From assembly GCF_032854445.1 (NCBI RefSeq), contig NC_088307.1, positions 11,670,017-11,734,016 of the forward strand: a DNA stretch of 64,000 nucleotides, read 5' to 3'. Below are positions 44,552-54,377 of the stretch, piece after piece. Positions within the stretch are counted from its first letter, which is position 1, and each line of letters starts with the position of its first letter. The notes under the pieces are model-generated. The model saw only the letters and a list, made by a program, of their open reading frames with translations. It ran no database searches and was not told the DNA's origin. This stretch comes from Liolophura sinensis. Its lineage: Eukaryota; Mollusca; Polyplacophora; Chitonida; Chitonidae. Made by a program: the position numbers and the translations under genes.

Positions 44552-44999
44552 CCATGAACCAGGATAAGAGGAAGAACACGGGTTTATCCCATTTGGCACA
44601 ACAGTTTCATGCAGCTCTCACTAAGAAGATGATGCACATCTGGAGAAACCCCATTGTCACAATAGCACAGACTGTTTTACCGATTGTCTTCGCCATCCTG
44701 GGCCTGGTGGCGGGTGCATCCTTCCACAGAGTTTAACACACCATCCTCCGCTGATGCCCTTTGGAAAAAACGTGGTAGCTTACCAGAACAGCTGTCAAGA
44801 GCGGGAGCGGTTGATGTCAGGAGCATGTTCTTGTCCCAACTGGCCGGAACGGCATCACGACCGAAGAATGTGAAGTACATGGAGACTTTTTTTACGAAGA
44901 GATGGGACTAGAGCTAGGTATACCCCCGTTTATCAAGCGCTACTTGATTTGTGTGGCGTTTGAAGACGGAGGAATTAGACAGGAATGGGCGCCCTTGCA
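44552..44999 (+). pseudogene. ABCA-type transporter, start of second membrane domain (frameshifted)
   Basis: After a TTTTCCTTACAAG acceptor the frame reads HLAQQFHAALTKKMMHIWRN and then a hydrophobic helix (IVTIAQTVLPIVFAILGLV). This is the cytoplasmic entry and first helix of TMD2 in ABCA-family lipid transporters (x-x-F-x-A-x-L-x-K-K …R-N). The frame stops at 44736; the reading continues in the next phase (FNTPSSADALWKK … FLSQLAGTASRP) as the expected extracellular loop, then shifts once more near 44890. At least two indels are needed, and the exon is cut off by the 40-bp LTR remnant at 45000. Confidence 0.75.
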
Positions 45000-45039
45000 A
45001 CTGAGTCTGTTTTCTGTTGCTGTTTTCAATACCGTAACG
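45000..45039 (+). repeat. 5' LTR remnant, element 2
   Basis: ACTGAGTCTGTTTTCTGTTG through ACCGTAAC(G), aligned to the end of the 3' LTR. Confidence 0.85.
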
Positions 45040-45044
45040 GAAAT

Positions 45045-45062
45045 TGGGGGCTTGTCCGGGAA
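45045..45062 (+). promoter_or_regulatory. Primer-binding site, tRNA-Pro type
   Basis: TGGGGGCTTGTCCGGGAA, identical to the site in element 1. Confidence 0.75.
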
Positions 45063-45167
45063 CTGATTGTTTCCCTTTTGTTTTGCACCGGATATTTGAA
45101 GTTAAACATATGTGAGAAGCGATTGCTTAATTTTAACGGTGAATGATTCAGTGGCTAAATATTTACA

Positions 45168-46541
45168 ATGGGAGATTTTGATCCTAAACAGTTTGTTAAT
45201 GCGCCCGATCAGGATGTTTTTGAGAGTTTAAAGAAGGAAGACTTGGTTAAGTTAGGGACATTTTTAGGTTTGTCCGTAAAGTCTTCATGGAGGAAAAGAG
45301 ATATGCAGTATACTTTGTTGAAACATTTAGTGGAGATAGGTAAGTTTGATAGTTCTGCATTATCTGATTATGAGTTCGAGGGTCAGTCTGATGCCGAGCT
45401 TAAGTTTAAGCAGTTTGAGTTAAGGTTGAGATTGGAGAAACAGGAAAAAGAGAGGGAATATGAGGAAAAAGAGAAAGAGAGGGAAGTGCAGAGAGAGGAG
45501 AGTGAGAGGCAAGAAAGAGATAGGGAAAGAGAATTGGAGTTCCAAATGAAAAAGTTAGAGGTAAAGAGGGATGAGAAACCGGGTCCTTCCGGTAGACAGG
45601 GTTCAGAATTTGATGTGACCAAATACATTCGGTTAGTTCCATCCTTTCAGGAAAAAGAGGTGGATAAGTATTTTCTGCATTTTGAGAAAATTGCAAATAG
45701 CTTGAAGTGGCCTAAAGAGTTCTGGACTATGTTATTACAGAGTGTGCTAATTGGAAAGGCCAGGGAAATTTACACTCAGTTAAGTGTAGAGAATGCTTCC
45801 AATTATGACTATGTGAAAGAGGTAATTTTGAAGGGTTATGAATTGTTGCCTGAAGCTTACCGCCAGAAATTTCGTAACTGTGAAAAAGGTAGAGATCAGA
45901 CATACGTTGAGTTTGGTGGAGCTAAGGAGCAGTTGTTTGATTGCCGGTGTATAGCCAAGAAAATATTCAAGGATTTTGAAAGTTTGCGTCAGCTTGTGCT
46001 GGTAGAAGAGTTCAAGCGTTGTATTCATAGTGATGTAAAGGTGTTCGTTGATGAGCAGAAGGAGAGTACACTTGAAGAGGCAGCCAGTTTAGCTGATGAT
46101 TATTCCTTGACACATAAGGTTACATACACGGGTAAGCCATTTAATTCATTTATACGTAGAAATACCCAGTCACATGCAACAGGTAGAGGTAGCTCTATAC
46201 AGAAGAGTTCTACACCAGGCTCCAATGGTTCTACAGCTCATGGTTCACGTAGTTCAGATTGGAATGGTAGTCCTCGAGATAGGGTCACTTGTAATTTTTG
46301 CAAGCGGGTAGGTCACGTGATGAGTGAATGTTACAAGTTGAAAAGAAGACGGGAAGCTCAGAATGAGTCTAAGCCCACAGGTCTTTGTGTTACAATGCAC
46401 AAAACATTGCCGGAAGTTACATCAGCAGTTGAAAGCAGATCTGAGTTAGCTGATACGGGATTGGATAAGATAGCTTCGCTCCGTTTATCAATTCTGGTTC
46501 AGTGTCGCTTAGAAGCGACATGTCTGGTGCTACCCCTTTAA
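45168..46541 (+). CDS. Gag of element 2
   Basis: 457 codons from ATG. N-terminal conserved part (DFDPKQFVNAPDQDVFE), a highly charged Glu/Arg coiled coil at about residues 84-137, a capsid-like region (DKYFLHFEKIAN, EAYRQKFRNCEK) and one CCHC zinc knuckle (CNFCKRVGHVMSEC, near 46290). The frame ends at 46541, overlapping the protease-integrase frame, which is shifted. In element 1 the corresponding regions share one frame, so the overlap is more likely a mutation near 46480 than a programmed shift. Confidence 0.85.
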   Translation: MGDFDPKQFVNAPDQDVFESLKKEDLVKLGTFLGLSVKSSWRKRDMQYTLLKHLVEIGKFDSSALSDYEFEGQSDAELKFKQFELRLRLEKQEKEREYEEKEKEREVQREESERQERDRERELEFQMKKLEVKRDEKPGPSGRQGSEFDVTKYIRLVPSFQEKEVDKYFLHFEKIANSLKWPKEFWTMLLQSVLIGKAREIYTQLSVENASNYDYVKEVILKGYELLPEAYRQKFRNCEKGRDQTYVEFGGAKEQLFDCRCIAKKIFKDFESLRQLVLVEEFKRCIHSDVKVFVDEQKESTLEEAASLADDYSLTHKVTYTGKPFNSFIRRNTQSHATGRGSSIQKSSTPGSNGSTAHGSRSSDWNGSPRDRVTCNFCKRVGHVMSECYKLKRRREAQNESKPTGLCVTMHKTLPEVTSAVESRSELADTGLDKIASLRLSILVQCRLEATCLVLPL

Positions 46542-48343
46542 AGATATTAAGGGATACTGGGACATCTCAGTCTCTGTTGTTGATGAATACTATGCCCTTT
46601 TCTGAAGAGTCATACTCTGGGGTTCGTGCCCTTATTAGAGGTGTAGAGTTTAGTGACTTTGTCAGTGTTCCCTTTCATGATATTTATTTGTCATCAGATT
46701 TGATATCTGGACTTGTCAGGGTAGGCATTAAGCCTTCATTATCTTTTGAGGGTATTCATTTGTTGTTGGGAAATGACTTAGCACATGATAAGGTTACTGT
46801 TGATCCCTTAATGGTTGATAAGCCTTCTCTGAATTCAGTCACAGAGCCAGTTGGAAGCGAGATAGCGGGTTTATATCCGTCTTGTGTTGTTACGAGAGCT
46901 ATGTCTAGAAAAGTCAGTACGGACCAGGGTAGTACTGTTGATTTGAGCGAAACTTTTCTCAACAACATGTTGGATGGAGATTCTTCCAAATTAGACAGCC
47001 AGCAGGAAGTAGATACTAATTTTGTTAGTGGTGATCAGCCATTTTGTAGGACTGAGTTGATTGCTGAACAACACAATGATCCAAGTATTTCTTGCTTGTT
47101 TAATGATGCAGCTAAAGATGGTGAATCTTTACCTGACCCATGCTACTACTATGTCAAGTCTGGCATATTGATGCGGCAGTGGAGGCCTCCCGATGTTTCG
47201 TTGGAGGATGAATGGGCAATTAAGCATCAGGTAGTTGTGCCCAAGTCTTATCGTAAAGACATACTGACCATAGCGCATGAAACGCCGTTAGCAGGTCATT
47301 TAGGTGTTAATAAGACCTATCATAAGATTCTCAGTCATTTTTATTGGCCAGGAATAAGGAAAGATGTTACTGAATTTTGCAGGTCTTGTCATGCATGTCA
47401 GTTAGTGGGGAAACCTAACCAGACAATCCCCAAGGCAGCCTTGAGGCCTATGCCTGTAATTGGTGAGCCATTCAGTAGAATCTTAATAGATTGTGTTGGT
47501 CCGCTACCTAAGACAAAGTCTGGAAATCAGTATATGTTAACCATAATGTGTACTTCAACTCGTTTCCCTGAGACAATTCCACTAAGGAATATTACTGCCA
47601 AGACTGTAATTAAGGCTTTAGTTAAGTTTTTCACCATGTTTGGTCTGCCTAAGTCAGTACAGTCAGACCAGGGCTCAAATTTCATGTCTGGTGTGTTCCA
47701 ACAAGTTATGCATGAGCTAGGTATTAGCCAGTATAAGTCCTCAGCTTATCACCCACAAAGTCAAGGAGCACTAGAGAGATTCCATCAGACACTGAAAAGT
47801 ATGATAAGAACTTACTGCTTTGAGACAGGGAAAGATTGGGACGAGGGTGTACCTTTGTTAATGTTTGCTGTAAGAGAGTCTGTACAAGAGTCACTTGGAT
47901 TTAGTCCATTTGAGCTTGTGTTTGGCCATACTGTGCGTGGTTCACTACAGTTGTTCAAGGAAAAGTTTGTGTCTGGTGATAGTGACAATGTTAACCTATT
48001 ACAGTATGTGTCAAGTTTTCGTACTAAGCTCAACAGAGTATGTGAGTTAGCCAGAGAGAATCTTACAGCTTCTCAGAAGAGTATGAAAACTAAGTATGAC
48101 AAAGAAACTGTAAGACGCAGATTTGAAGTTGGTCAGAAGGTATTGGCCTTACTTCCAGTTAGTGGTAAGCCACTTGAGGCTCGTTATTTTGGACCTTATG
48201 TAGTAGACAAGAAGCTAAGTGATCTTAATTATATTATTTTCACTCCTGATCGGCGCAAATCTAGACAACTTTGTCACATTACCATGTTAAAGCCATATGT
48301 AGACAGAGATAGCACTGATCTCAATGTTGTACATCCTAGTTGA
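46502..48343 (+). CDS. Protease and integrase of element 2
   Basis: 613 codons, though the ATG is just the first in frame after the shift. Protease RDTGTSQSLLL near 46552. Integrase: zinc finger (HETPLAGH … CRSCHAC), DDE core with Asp in LIDCVGP, Asp in SDQGSNF and Glu in GALERFHQ, and a C-terminal GPY/F module (ARYFGPYVV). All integrase landmarks are intact. The stop follows the PYVDRDS segment, and RT should start next but is absent. Confidence 0.9.
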   Translation: MSLRSDMSGATPLKILRDTGTSQSLLLMNTMPFSEESYSGVRALIRGVEFSDFVSVPFHDIYLSSDLISGLVRVGIKPSLSFEGIHLLLGNDLAHDKVTVDPLMVDKPSLNSVTEPVGSEIAGLYPSCVVTRAMSRKVSTDQGSTVDLSETFLNNMLDGDSSKLDSQQEVDTNFVSGDQPFCRTELIAEQHNDPSISCLFNDAAKDGESLPDPCYYYVKSGILMRQWRPPDVSLEDEWAIKHQVVVPKSYRKDILTIAHETPLAGHLGVNKTYHKILSHFYWPGIRKDVTEFCRSCHACQLVGKPNQTIPKAALRPMPVIGEPFSRILIDCVGPLPKTKSGNQYMLTIMCTSTRFPETIPLRNITAKTVIKALVKFFTMFGLPKSVQSDQGSNFMSGVFQQVMHELGISQYKSSAYHPQSQGALERFHQTLKSMIRTYCFETGKDWDEGVPLLMFAVRESVQESLGFSPFELVFGHTVRGSLQLFKEKFVSGDSDNVNLLQYVSSFRTKLNRVCELARENLTASQKSMKTKYDKETVRRRFEVGQKVLALLPVSGKPLEARYFGPYVVDKKLSDLNYIIFTPDRRKSRQLCHITMLKPYVDRDSTDLNVVHPS

Positions 48344-48958
48344 GTTGCTATCTCTTGTTTTCCAGTGCCAAGTTGTAAGAGAGAATTAAAGCGTTTTTTG
48401 GGCATGGCAGGTTATTATCGTAAGTTCTGTAGGAACTTTTCATTTGTTAGTGAGCCACTAACTCAGCTGTTAAAGAAAGGTGCTAAATTCTTGTGGTCCA
48501 TTGAGTGTCAGAGATCTTTTGATAGATTAAAGGCCATGCTAAGCAGCGGCCCCATACTTGTAGCACCTGATTTTAATTTACCATTTAAGCTAGCTGTTGA
48601 TGCTAGTGATATATCTGCTGGGGCAGTTTTGTTACAAGAAAATGAAACAGATCACGTTGATCACCCTGTATGTTTTTTCTCTCGCAAATTTGACAAGTGC
48701 CAGAGAAATTATTCGACAATAGAAAAGGAATGTCTGTCCTTGATTCTAGCATTACAGCATTTGGAAGTATATGTGACTTCGTCAAGTTACCCCATTGTTG
48801 TGTATACAGATCACAATCCCTTGACCATCTTGCACAAACTAAAAGGTAAAAACCGAAGATTGTTACGGTGGAGTTTGCTTTTGCAAGAATTTAATCTAGA
48901 GATTAGACACATAAAAGGGAAAGATAATGTGATTGCTGATTGTTTGTCACGTGTCTAG
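48344..48958 (+). pseudogene. RT end and RNase H of element 2
   Basis: Starts abruptly in the RT connection region (LKRFLGMAGYYRKFCRNFS) and continues through RNase H (LAVDASDISAGAVLLQE, IEKECLSLILALQHL, VYTDHNPL, GKDNVIADCLSRV). The RT fingers, palm and catalytic aspartates are deleted. The breakpoint differs from that of element 1, so the losses were independent. Confidence 0.9.
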
Positions 48959-49072
48959 TTGGTTTTCTGCAGCTTTGTTTTTAAAGACTGTGGTAAACGT
49001 TATTATTATTCATGATTATGAATATGTTAAAGAAAGTTTTATGCAAAACTTTCTTTCCCTGAAGGGTGGGGG

Positions 49073-50076
49073 TGTTATGTATGACTATTTAACGTTTTCA
49101 TGTACTGTTAGTCTGCGGACCTTTGTGAAAGCATAACAGGCCCTGTTATTTATGTACAGCTCGGACCTGGTGGAAAGCACCTTCTTCAAGGCTTTGTTTA
49201 TTTCACAGGCTGTTCATTGGCTGTTAATTCTGTGTTTAAAAATAGTTGAATCCACCTGGAGCGTATATAAGCCGTGTTTTCTGTGCAGAGAGGAGGTATT
49301 TTTGCTCCATCCACTGGGAGCCAGGAGAGTGTGCGACGCTCTCGTATCGAGTCCATTATTTTGATATGAGCTGGTGATGCCAGTTTCATTTGGGAGGACA
49401 GATTTTTATGCCGGCACCGTTTGTGTACCACAGTAGTACCGAAGTCTGGTTTATGTGAATTTCTGCGGAAGTCACGTTTATTGGTGTTCGGATCTTTATT
49501 ATGATTATACAGTGTGGACTGTGTAATTTGTTTAACACGCTGACCTCACCTGACCGACAAGGTCATCAAGGACTCTAAACTGAAGTTTTCAGTTTTGCAA
49601 AGGACGTTCGTTCTGCCACAAGGTGACGTTACTCTACGTCTCTGTACGGCTCGTTTGTGAGTTTCTGCGGGAGCTGTGACCGTTCTAAAGTGGATTATAC
49701 CTCCATGCCTGTATTTACCCTGTGTTGTGCTCTGCGGGTGTGACGTCATTGAAAGGCTTGACTGTTCCAGTCCTGTGTACTGTGTTCGCGTTCGCTAACC
49801 TAGCGAAGTACCTGACTGGAACAATTTGTGACTTATGTGAATTGTGTGTTTATCCCATGGTCTTTACGTTGGATTTCCTGGAATACGTTCCTTGGGGTGC
49901 AAAGGTGAACTGGAAACTTTTTAAAGACCGGTAATACTAATGTGTATGTTTCTTTATGTTGTTGTTGTTGAACTGTCTGTAAAACTGTACGTCTCATTTT
50001 ATATATAAAGCATTGTTTACATTGTAATATTGAGTCACTGAGTCTGTTTTCTGTTGCTGTTTTCAATACCGTAACA
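49073..50076 (+). repeat. 3' LTR, element 2
   Basis: 1004 bp from TGTTATGTATGAC to CCGTAACA, preceded by the polypurine tract GAAGGGTGGGGG. Contains a TATA-like GCGTATATAAGCC near 49260. Confidence 0.85.
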
Positions 50077-50168
50077 CTAGTCTTTGGCTGGGCCGTCTTG
50101 CCCTCAGGTTTCTCTTCCGCACTCCACTAGGTGCATTGTTGGACTCGTCATGGTCAACTTTCTCGTAG
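50077..50168 (+). pseudogene. ABCA TMD2 helix exon, interrupted
   Basis: Right after the LTR the frame reads LVFGWAVLPSGF, and in another phase CIVGLVMVNFLV before a GTAAG donor. ABCA proteins have an (L)xGWAxLP helix followed by a hydrophobic segment ending in such a run. A frameshift between the two halves and the LTR at the left edge show that the exon is dead. Confidence 0.6.
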
Positions 50169-50369
50169 GTAAGATCCTCTGTCAAAGGTGAAAGGTTGAC
50201 TAAAATTTCTTTTACATCGACGCCTCACGAACAAAATTGTCTTAGATTTGACTGAATGTTATCCATCGAGCTTGTCTAAAACCTAAATAATTTATTTCAT
50301 TAAGTTTTAATGGCAATAAACGATTGCCGGCGAAATCCTTCAAACAGGTATAGAAGTCGTTTAGAAAGT

Positions 50370-50850
50370 AGATTAAGCAAGCGTATTATCGTTATTAGGG
50401 ATTACACTTTCTGAATATAGCACAGATTCTAGTGCTGAAAACTGGCTGAGACCACGGCGGGTTTTGAATCAGCAACCTCAGGGTCAGTCATCAAATCGCC
50501 AGCCATACAAGTCAACCGCCTAGACCACAAGGCCAACAGGCCTCACACAAAGATTAAAGGTGGTTGACCGGTAGACTTTACGGCAAACATTAACTATCCC
50601 TCTGATGATCAGAAATGACATAGCCCCCTTGGGTGAATATATCAAACTGGTAAATATGCCTAATAACTGTCATACTCTTACTCAGTCCACTTTTCAAATG
50701 TCATCTGTATCTGTCTGAATATTCACCGATTTGATGCCTGACTCTGAGGTCGCTAGTTTGAAACCCACAGCCAGTTTTCAGCACAAGTATCTGTGCAATG
50801 ATCAGAAAGTGTAATCCCTAAAATCGATAATACTCTTGACGAAATCTTTA
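50370..50850. mobile_element. Fold-back element with long inverted ends
   Basis: The left arm (about 50370-50515) contains TTAGGGATTACACTTTCTGA, GTGCTGAAAACTGGCTG and CATCAAATCG. The right arm (about 50725-50850) contains their reverse complements in mirror order. Arms are about 125-145 bp and diverged; the centre of about 210 bp is non-coding. Confidence 0.75.
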
Positions 50851-51314
50851 CAGGTTTTCATGAAGTTTTTTGTCGTCCCCCTTGCCTTAAGACATATTTC
50901 ACTCGTGGGGAGCTAGGGGAGGGGCTCTCCTTATAATCTGACATAAAGTTCGTTTGTGGTTCCTTGCCTTCCACCCATAAGTTCAACTTTCTTTGCAAGT
51001 ACCCTTTTCTGTGTAAAGCTATGAGGCGTTAAATAAATCCTTTTGGATCCAAGCAAGAAGTTGCCGCTGTATTATGAAATTCTTGCTATCTACGTGTAGT
51101 AGATGATCCACGATCCGAACTTTAGACAATAGTCACTCAAAAATTGTTGATTTTGGTCAATTGTTGCTAGGAGTGGATCGTCAAGATTGCTGGTAATTGT
51201 ACATTAACTATTTCTGTAGCAATTCGGATTGGCTAACCCAGACCTCTCTGTAATATGGCCAATTGATTAAAAAATAAATTTCGCGCTGTGTTTCCTCGGT
51301 TTTTCTTTGACAGG
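50851..51314. other. Intron of the ABCA pseudogene, no feature seen
   Basis: No repeat or exon recognised. Confidence 0.5.
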
Positions 51315-51720
51315 TCGGAAGGATTATTTTTCCATATCTCAACCTACAGTGCGGAGATATGTCGTGTAGATGAGATCACAAGGTGTCCTCTATTTCACCA
51401 TTGTCCTGCTCATAGAGTACGGAATTATCCGGAAATGATTCAACTTGTTTCGGACACTTCCTGAATATCCACCAGATATTAGATGGGAACCCGGAGAAGA
51501 GGACGTGGCTACGGAGCGGACACAGATTAACCCTTCACATCCAAAACACCAAACAGGCAGTGTGATCTTTCATAACCTCAGCAAGTTTTACGGCAACCAG
51601 TTGGCGGTGAAGAAATTATGCTTGGGTGTAGCACAGAACGAGTGTTTTGGCCTCCTCGGGGTTAACGGGAGGCGGGAAGACGAGCACGTCCATAATGTTG
51701 ACCGTGGAAGAAAACGTATG
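51315..51720 (+). pseudogene. ABCA last TMD2 helix and start of second nucleotide-binding domain
   Basis: After TTTCTTTGACAG the exon encodes GVLYFTIVLLIEYGIIRK, an in-frame TGA (51436-51438), then RTLPEYPPDIRW, EEDVATER and the NBD start (NLSKFYGNQLAVKKLCLGV, ECFGLLGVNG). An extra A at about 51670 breaks Walker A: without it the next codons would continue as GGKTST, the P-loop. A stop and a frameshift in such key places mark a pseudogene. Confidence 0.85.
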
Positions 51721-51848
51721 CAAATAGTGATTTGAGTTACTGTACACAGTAAAACGGTTTCCTTAAGTTCGCCAACATATCTAATTTAGCTCAGTTGGTT
51801 TTCTCAAAGTGATTCGCATATTACACGCCATCTATGTTGTTCTTGCAG

Positions 51849-52008
51849 GTTCAGCAAAGTGTGGGTTACTGCCCTCAGTTTGATGCCTTGATTGATCAGA
51901 CGACGGGCCGAAAGACCTTGACAATGTACGGCCGTCTCCGCGGGATTCCGGAAAAGATACCGGACATTGTCATTCAGCTGATGAAGACACTGAAACACAA
52001 TTCTACAG
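51849..52008 (+). pseudogene. ABCA NBD2 exon with the Q-loop
   Basis: Between TTCTTGCAG and GTTTGT. Encodes [20 protein letters not shown] and [10 protein letters not shown]: the YCPQFDAL Q-loop and the RLRG segment typical of the ABCA subfamily. This exon itself has no disabling change. Confidence 0.85.
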
Positions 52009-52127
52009 GTTTGTACTGTAACCTGTTTTGACTGTTTTTATATCGGAAACACCTTTCCCGCGTTTAAAGATACATAAAACGTATGATTAGTAATTCTTAA
52101 TATAAAGTTTAGGCTGTGTCCTGTAAG

Positions 52128-52262
52128 GAACCTACGGATGGTCGTGGGTTTCCCTGCGGCTGTGTCCGATATCCTCCCACCATAATGGTGGCATCCATCG
52201 AATAAGTAAAACAGCCTTGAGTACGGCGTAAAACACCAATCAAACCAGCAAATAAATAAATC
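52128..52262 (+). mobile_element. SINE-A, 3' half
   Basis: CTACGGATGGTCGTGGGTTT, GAGTACGGCGTAAAACACC and AAAT tail. Confidence 0.85.
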
Positions 52263-52370
52263 GATAAAAAAGAAAGTTGGTATATTGTACCGTTAAAAAT
52301 TTTCTGAAAATTTCCATACACTGACTGAAAAAATGATTAAAAGATGGGGATAACCTTGATGTACTTTTTT

Positions 52371-52462
52371 TTTTATTCGTATTTAACGCTGTGTTCGAGA
52401 ATATTTTGCTTATACAACGGTGACCAGTATTATGGTGGGAGGAAAGCTGGCAGATGATTTTG
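52371..52462 (-). mobile_element. SINE-A, 3' fragment
   Basis: TATTTAACGCTGTGTTCGAG and CAGTATTATGGTGGGAGGAA; strongly diverged. Confidence 0.65.
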
Positions 52463-53088
52463 AGACTTGAGCTATTACCCGAAAATATAATTTAAAAAGT
52501 TTTAGCCGTAATTTTCTTTACTTTCCACATAACCATGATGTTCTCTTTTGAATAATCCATTTCATGAATGTTTCAGCACGACTATTTCAAGATCAAATCT
52601 AAGATGAATGTATCATTTGTCAAGTAAACAAATGACGTGATAATTGCCAGACATCCGGAGATATCCGCAGACAACCGAAGATATATGCATATCTGATATA
52701 AACAATGACCTATTGACTTTTGAACACACACGTTTCACAATTTCCTCCCAAAATTTCTATTAACTTCTAAGTTCTAAGTTCTGATTAAGTTCTAAATTTT
52801 TAACGGCCTTTCAGAACAGTCCCATTTTTGTCTTGGTTTCATGCATATTTTCACTACCGGTACCAAACATTGTTACTATCCAAAGTGTCTGTATCTCATT
52901 AATTTTTACCCTGAAATATTACCCAAGTTGTCCAATTCTCTTAGACGTCGGTCAAAGCTTTTCTGTGACCCAGTCAGAAAGATTGTAGTATTGGTTAAAC
53001 AGATATTTTACGGGTACTGATTTGGATTAATCCAATTATGTTCTCCGAAATGTTTTTTTCATTATTTTCGGACTCCATATATTGATTT
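52463..53088. other. Intron of the ABCA pseudogene
   Basis: No exon found for the stretch expected between the Q-loop and signature exons. Confidence 0.5.
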
Positions 53089-53346
53089 TTTTTTTTTTTT
53101 TTTGATTGGTGTTTTACGCCGTACTCAAGAATATTTCACTTATACGACGGCGGCCAGCATTATGGTGGGTGGAAACCGGGCAGAGCCCGGGGGAAACCCA
53201 CGACCATCCGCAGGTTGCTGGCAGACCTTCTCACGTACGGCCGCCAGCATGAGCTGGACTTGAACACACAGCGACCGCATTGGTGAGAGACTCCTGGGTC
53301 ATTACGCTGCGCTAGCGCTTTAACCGACTGAGCCACGGAGGCCCCC
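53089..53346 (-). mobile_element. SINE-A, full length reference copy
   Basis: The best complete copy with 62446: poly-T tail, GTGTTTTACGCCGTACTCAA, CGGCGGCCAGCATTATGGTG, CCACGACCATCCGCAGGTTG, GAGCTGGACTTGAAC and the tRNA-like head (CGCTTTAACCGACTGAGCC ACGGAGG). Confidence 0.93.
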
Positions 53347-53715
53347 CATATATTGAAGACAGTTTCTTTTTCACATTTGCCACATCTGTCTCTCAAACTT
53401 ACCTATGATGGGATAGTTAGTAGTCTCGTAAAATCTTGTCTATCTTGTGTTACCTGGTGTTCAGGCGTTCTGAAGTCTCGCGAGGTTTCTGAGAGAGAAG
53501 ACTTGGGCTCTCGCAAACTTTTACGTTAGCTGCATGCTGTGGAGCGTGCATGCTGTTATTGTATACGGAAGTTTTTCATTGTTCCGTTACAGGACTTTGT
53601 GGTGAATCCCAGGTAACGCGAGATAGTGGTATGTTATGCGGGGCTAAGTTGCCAGAGGAGATTGTTGAGAAGGAAACAACGTGATGACCTCAATTCTAGA
53701 TCGTTATCTTTCCAG

Positions 53716-53837
53716 CGGTGTTACAAAGCGTAAACTGAGCACGGCAGTAGCTCTGATAGGGAATCCGCCCGTGATATTCCTGGACGAGTCGACCACAGGG
53801 GTGGATCCGGGCGCACTCTCATTCTGACGTCACACAG
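53716..53837 (+). pseudogene. ABCA NBD2 exon with signature and Walker B, internally deleted
   Basis: After TATCTTTCCAG the frame encodes [32 protein letters not shown], then a TGA at 53825. This is the ABC signature and Walker B, with two deviations from the family: SGGxKRKLS has become GVT-KRKLS, and LDEP is LDES. About 15 residues between the D-loop and the switch histidine are missing; the remaining bases read out of frame as LILTSH before the donor. The breakpoint lies at GGGCGCA. Confidence 0.85.
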
Positions 53838-53984
53838 GTCAGGGCAGACTTTTCAGACATATCTTAGTTCAGCTATATTTATTGTGCTTTGACATAAGAG
53901 AAATCTTGGGAGTACTGATATTTCATCTTTTCTACAACTGAACTGACACGTCATGGAAACTTGATTATCGATATCCCACAGAGG

Positions 53985-54165
53985 ATCTTCAGTAACGATA
54001 TTAACAATTGACCCAGGAGCTTTAATATCGATATAAACATTTGGCCTACGATCTTGAATATCGATCGTAACATTTGACCAAGAATCTTTTGTATCGATAT
54101 CAACACTTGAACAAAGAAATTAAGTATAGATATTAACATTTGACCCAGGATCTTGAGTACGTGTA
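53985..54165. repeat. Short minisatellite, about 36-bp unit
   Basis: About five diverged units with ATCGATATTAACA-like and TTTGACCCAGGATCTT blocks, inside an intron of the ABCA pseudogene. Confidence 0.75.
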
Positions 54166-54174
54166 CCTCCTGTA

Positions 54175-54377
54175 AACAATAGTCGCTGTGTGTTCAAGTC
54201 CAGCTCATGCTGGCTCCTCTCCGGGCGTACGTGAGAAGGTCTGTCAGCAATCTGCGGATGGTCGTGGGTTTCCCCCGGGCTCTGCCCGGTTTCCACCAAC
54301 CATAATGCTGGCCGCCGTCGTATATGTGAAATATTCTTGAGTACGGCGTAAAACACCAATCAAATAAATAAATAAAT
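54175..54377 (+). mobile_element. SINE-A lacking the head
   Basis: GTGTTCAAGTCCAGCTCATG, CTGCGGATGGTCGTGGG, GAGTACGGCGTAAAACACC and (AAAT)n. Confidence 0.9.

Larger units (their letters stand above)
45000..50076 (+). mobile_element. Second Ty3/gypsy element, 5'-truncated LTR, same pol order
   Basis: Homologous throughout to element 1 at 28562 but clearly diverged, with a different LTR sequence. Only the last 40 bp of the 5' LTR remain (45000-45039 equals 50037-50076). Gag, protease and integrase are nearly intact; RT is missing except for its C-terminal part plus RNase H. No target duplication can be tested, because the 5' LTR end is gone. It lies between two parts of the ABCA pseudogene TMD2. 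Confidence 0.9.

Noticed and set aside
46480-46541. Programmed ribosomal frameshift between gag and protease in element 2
   Set aside because: Element 1 has gag and pol in one frame here, and no clear slippery site was seen; an ordinary indel is simpler.
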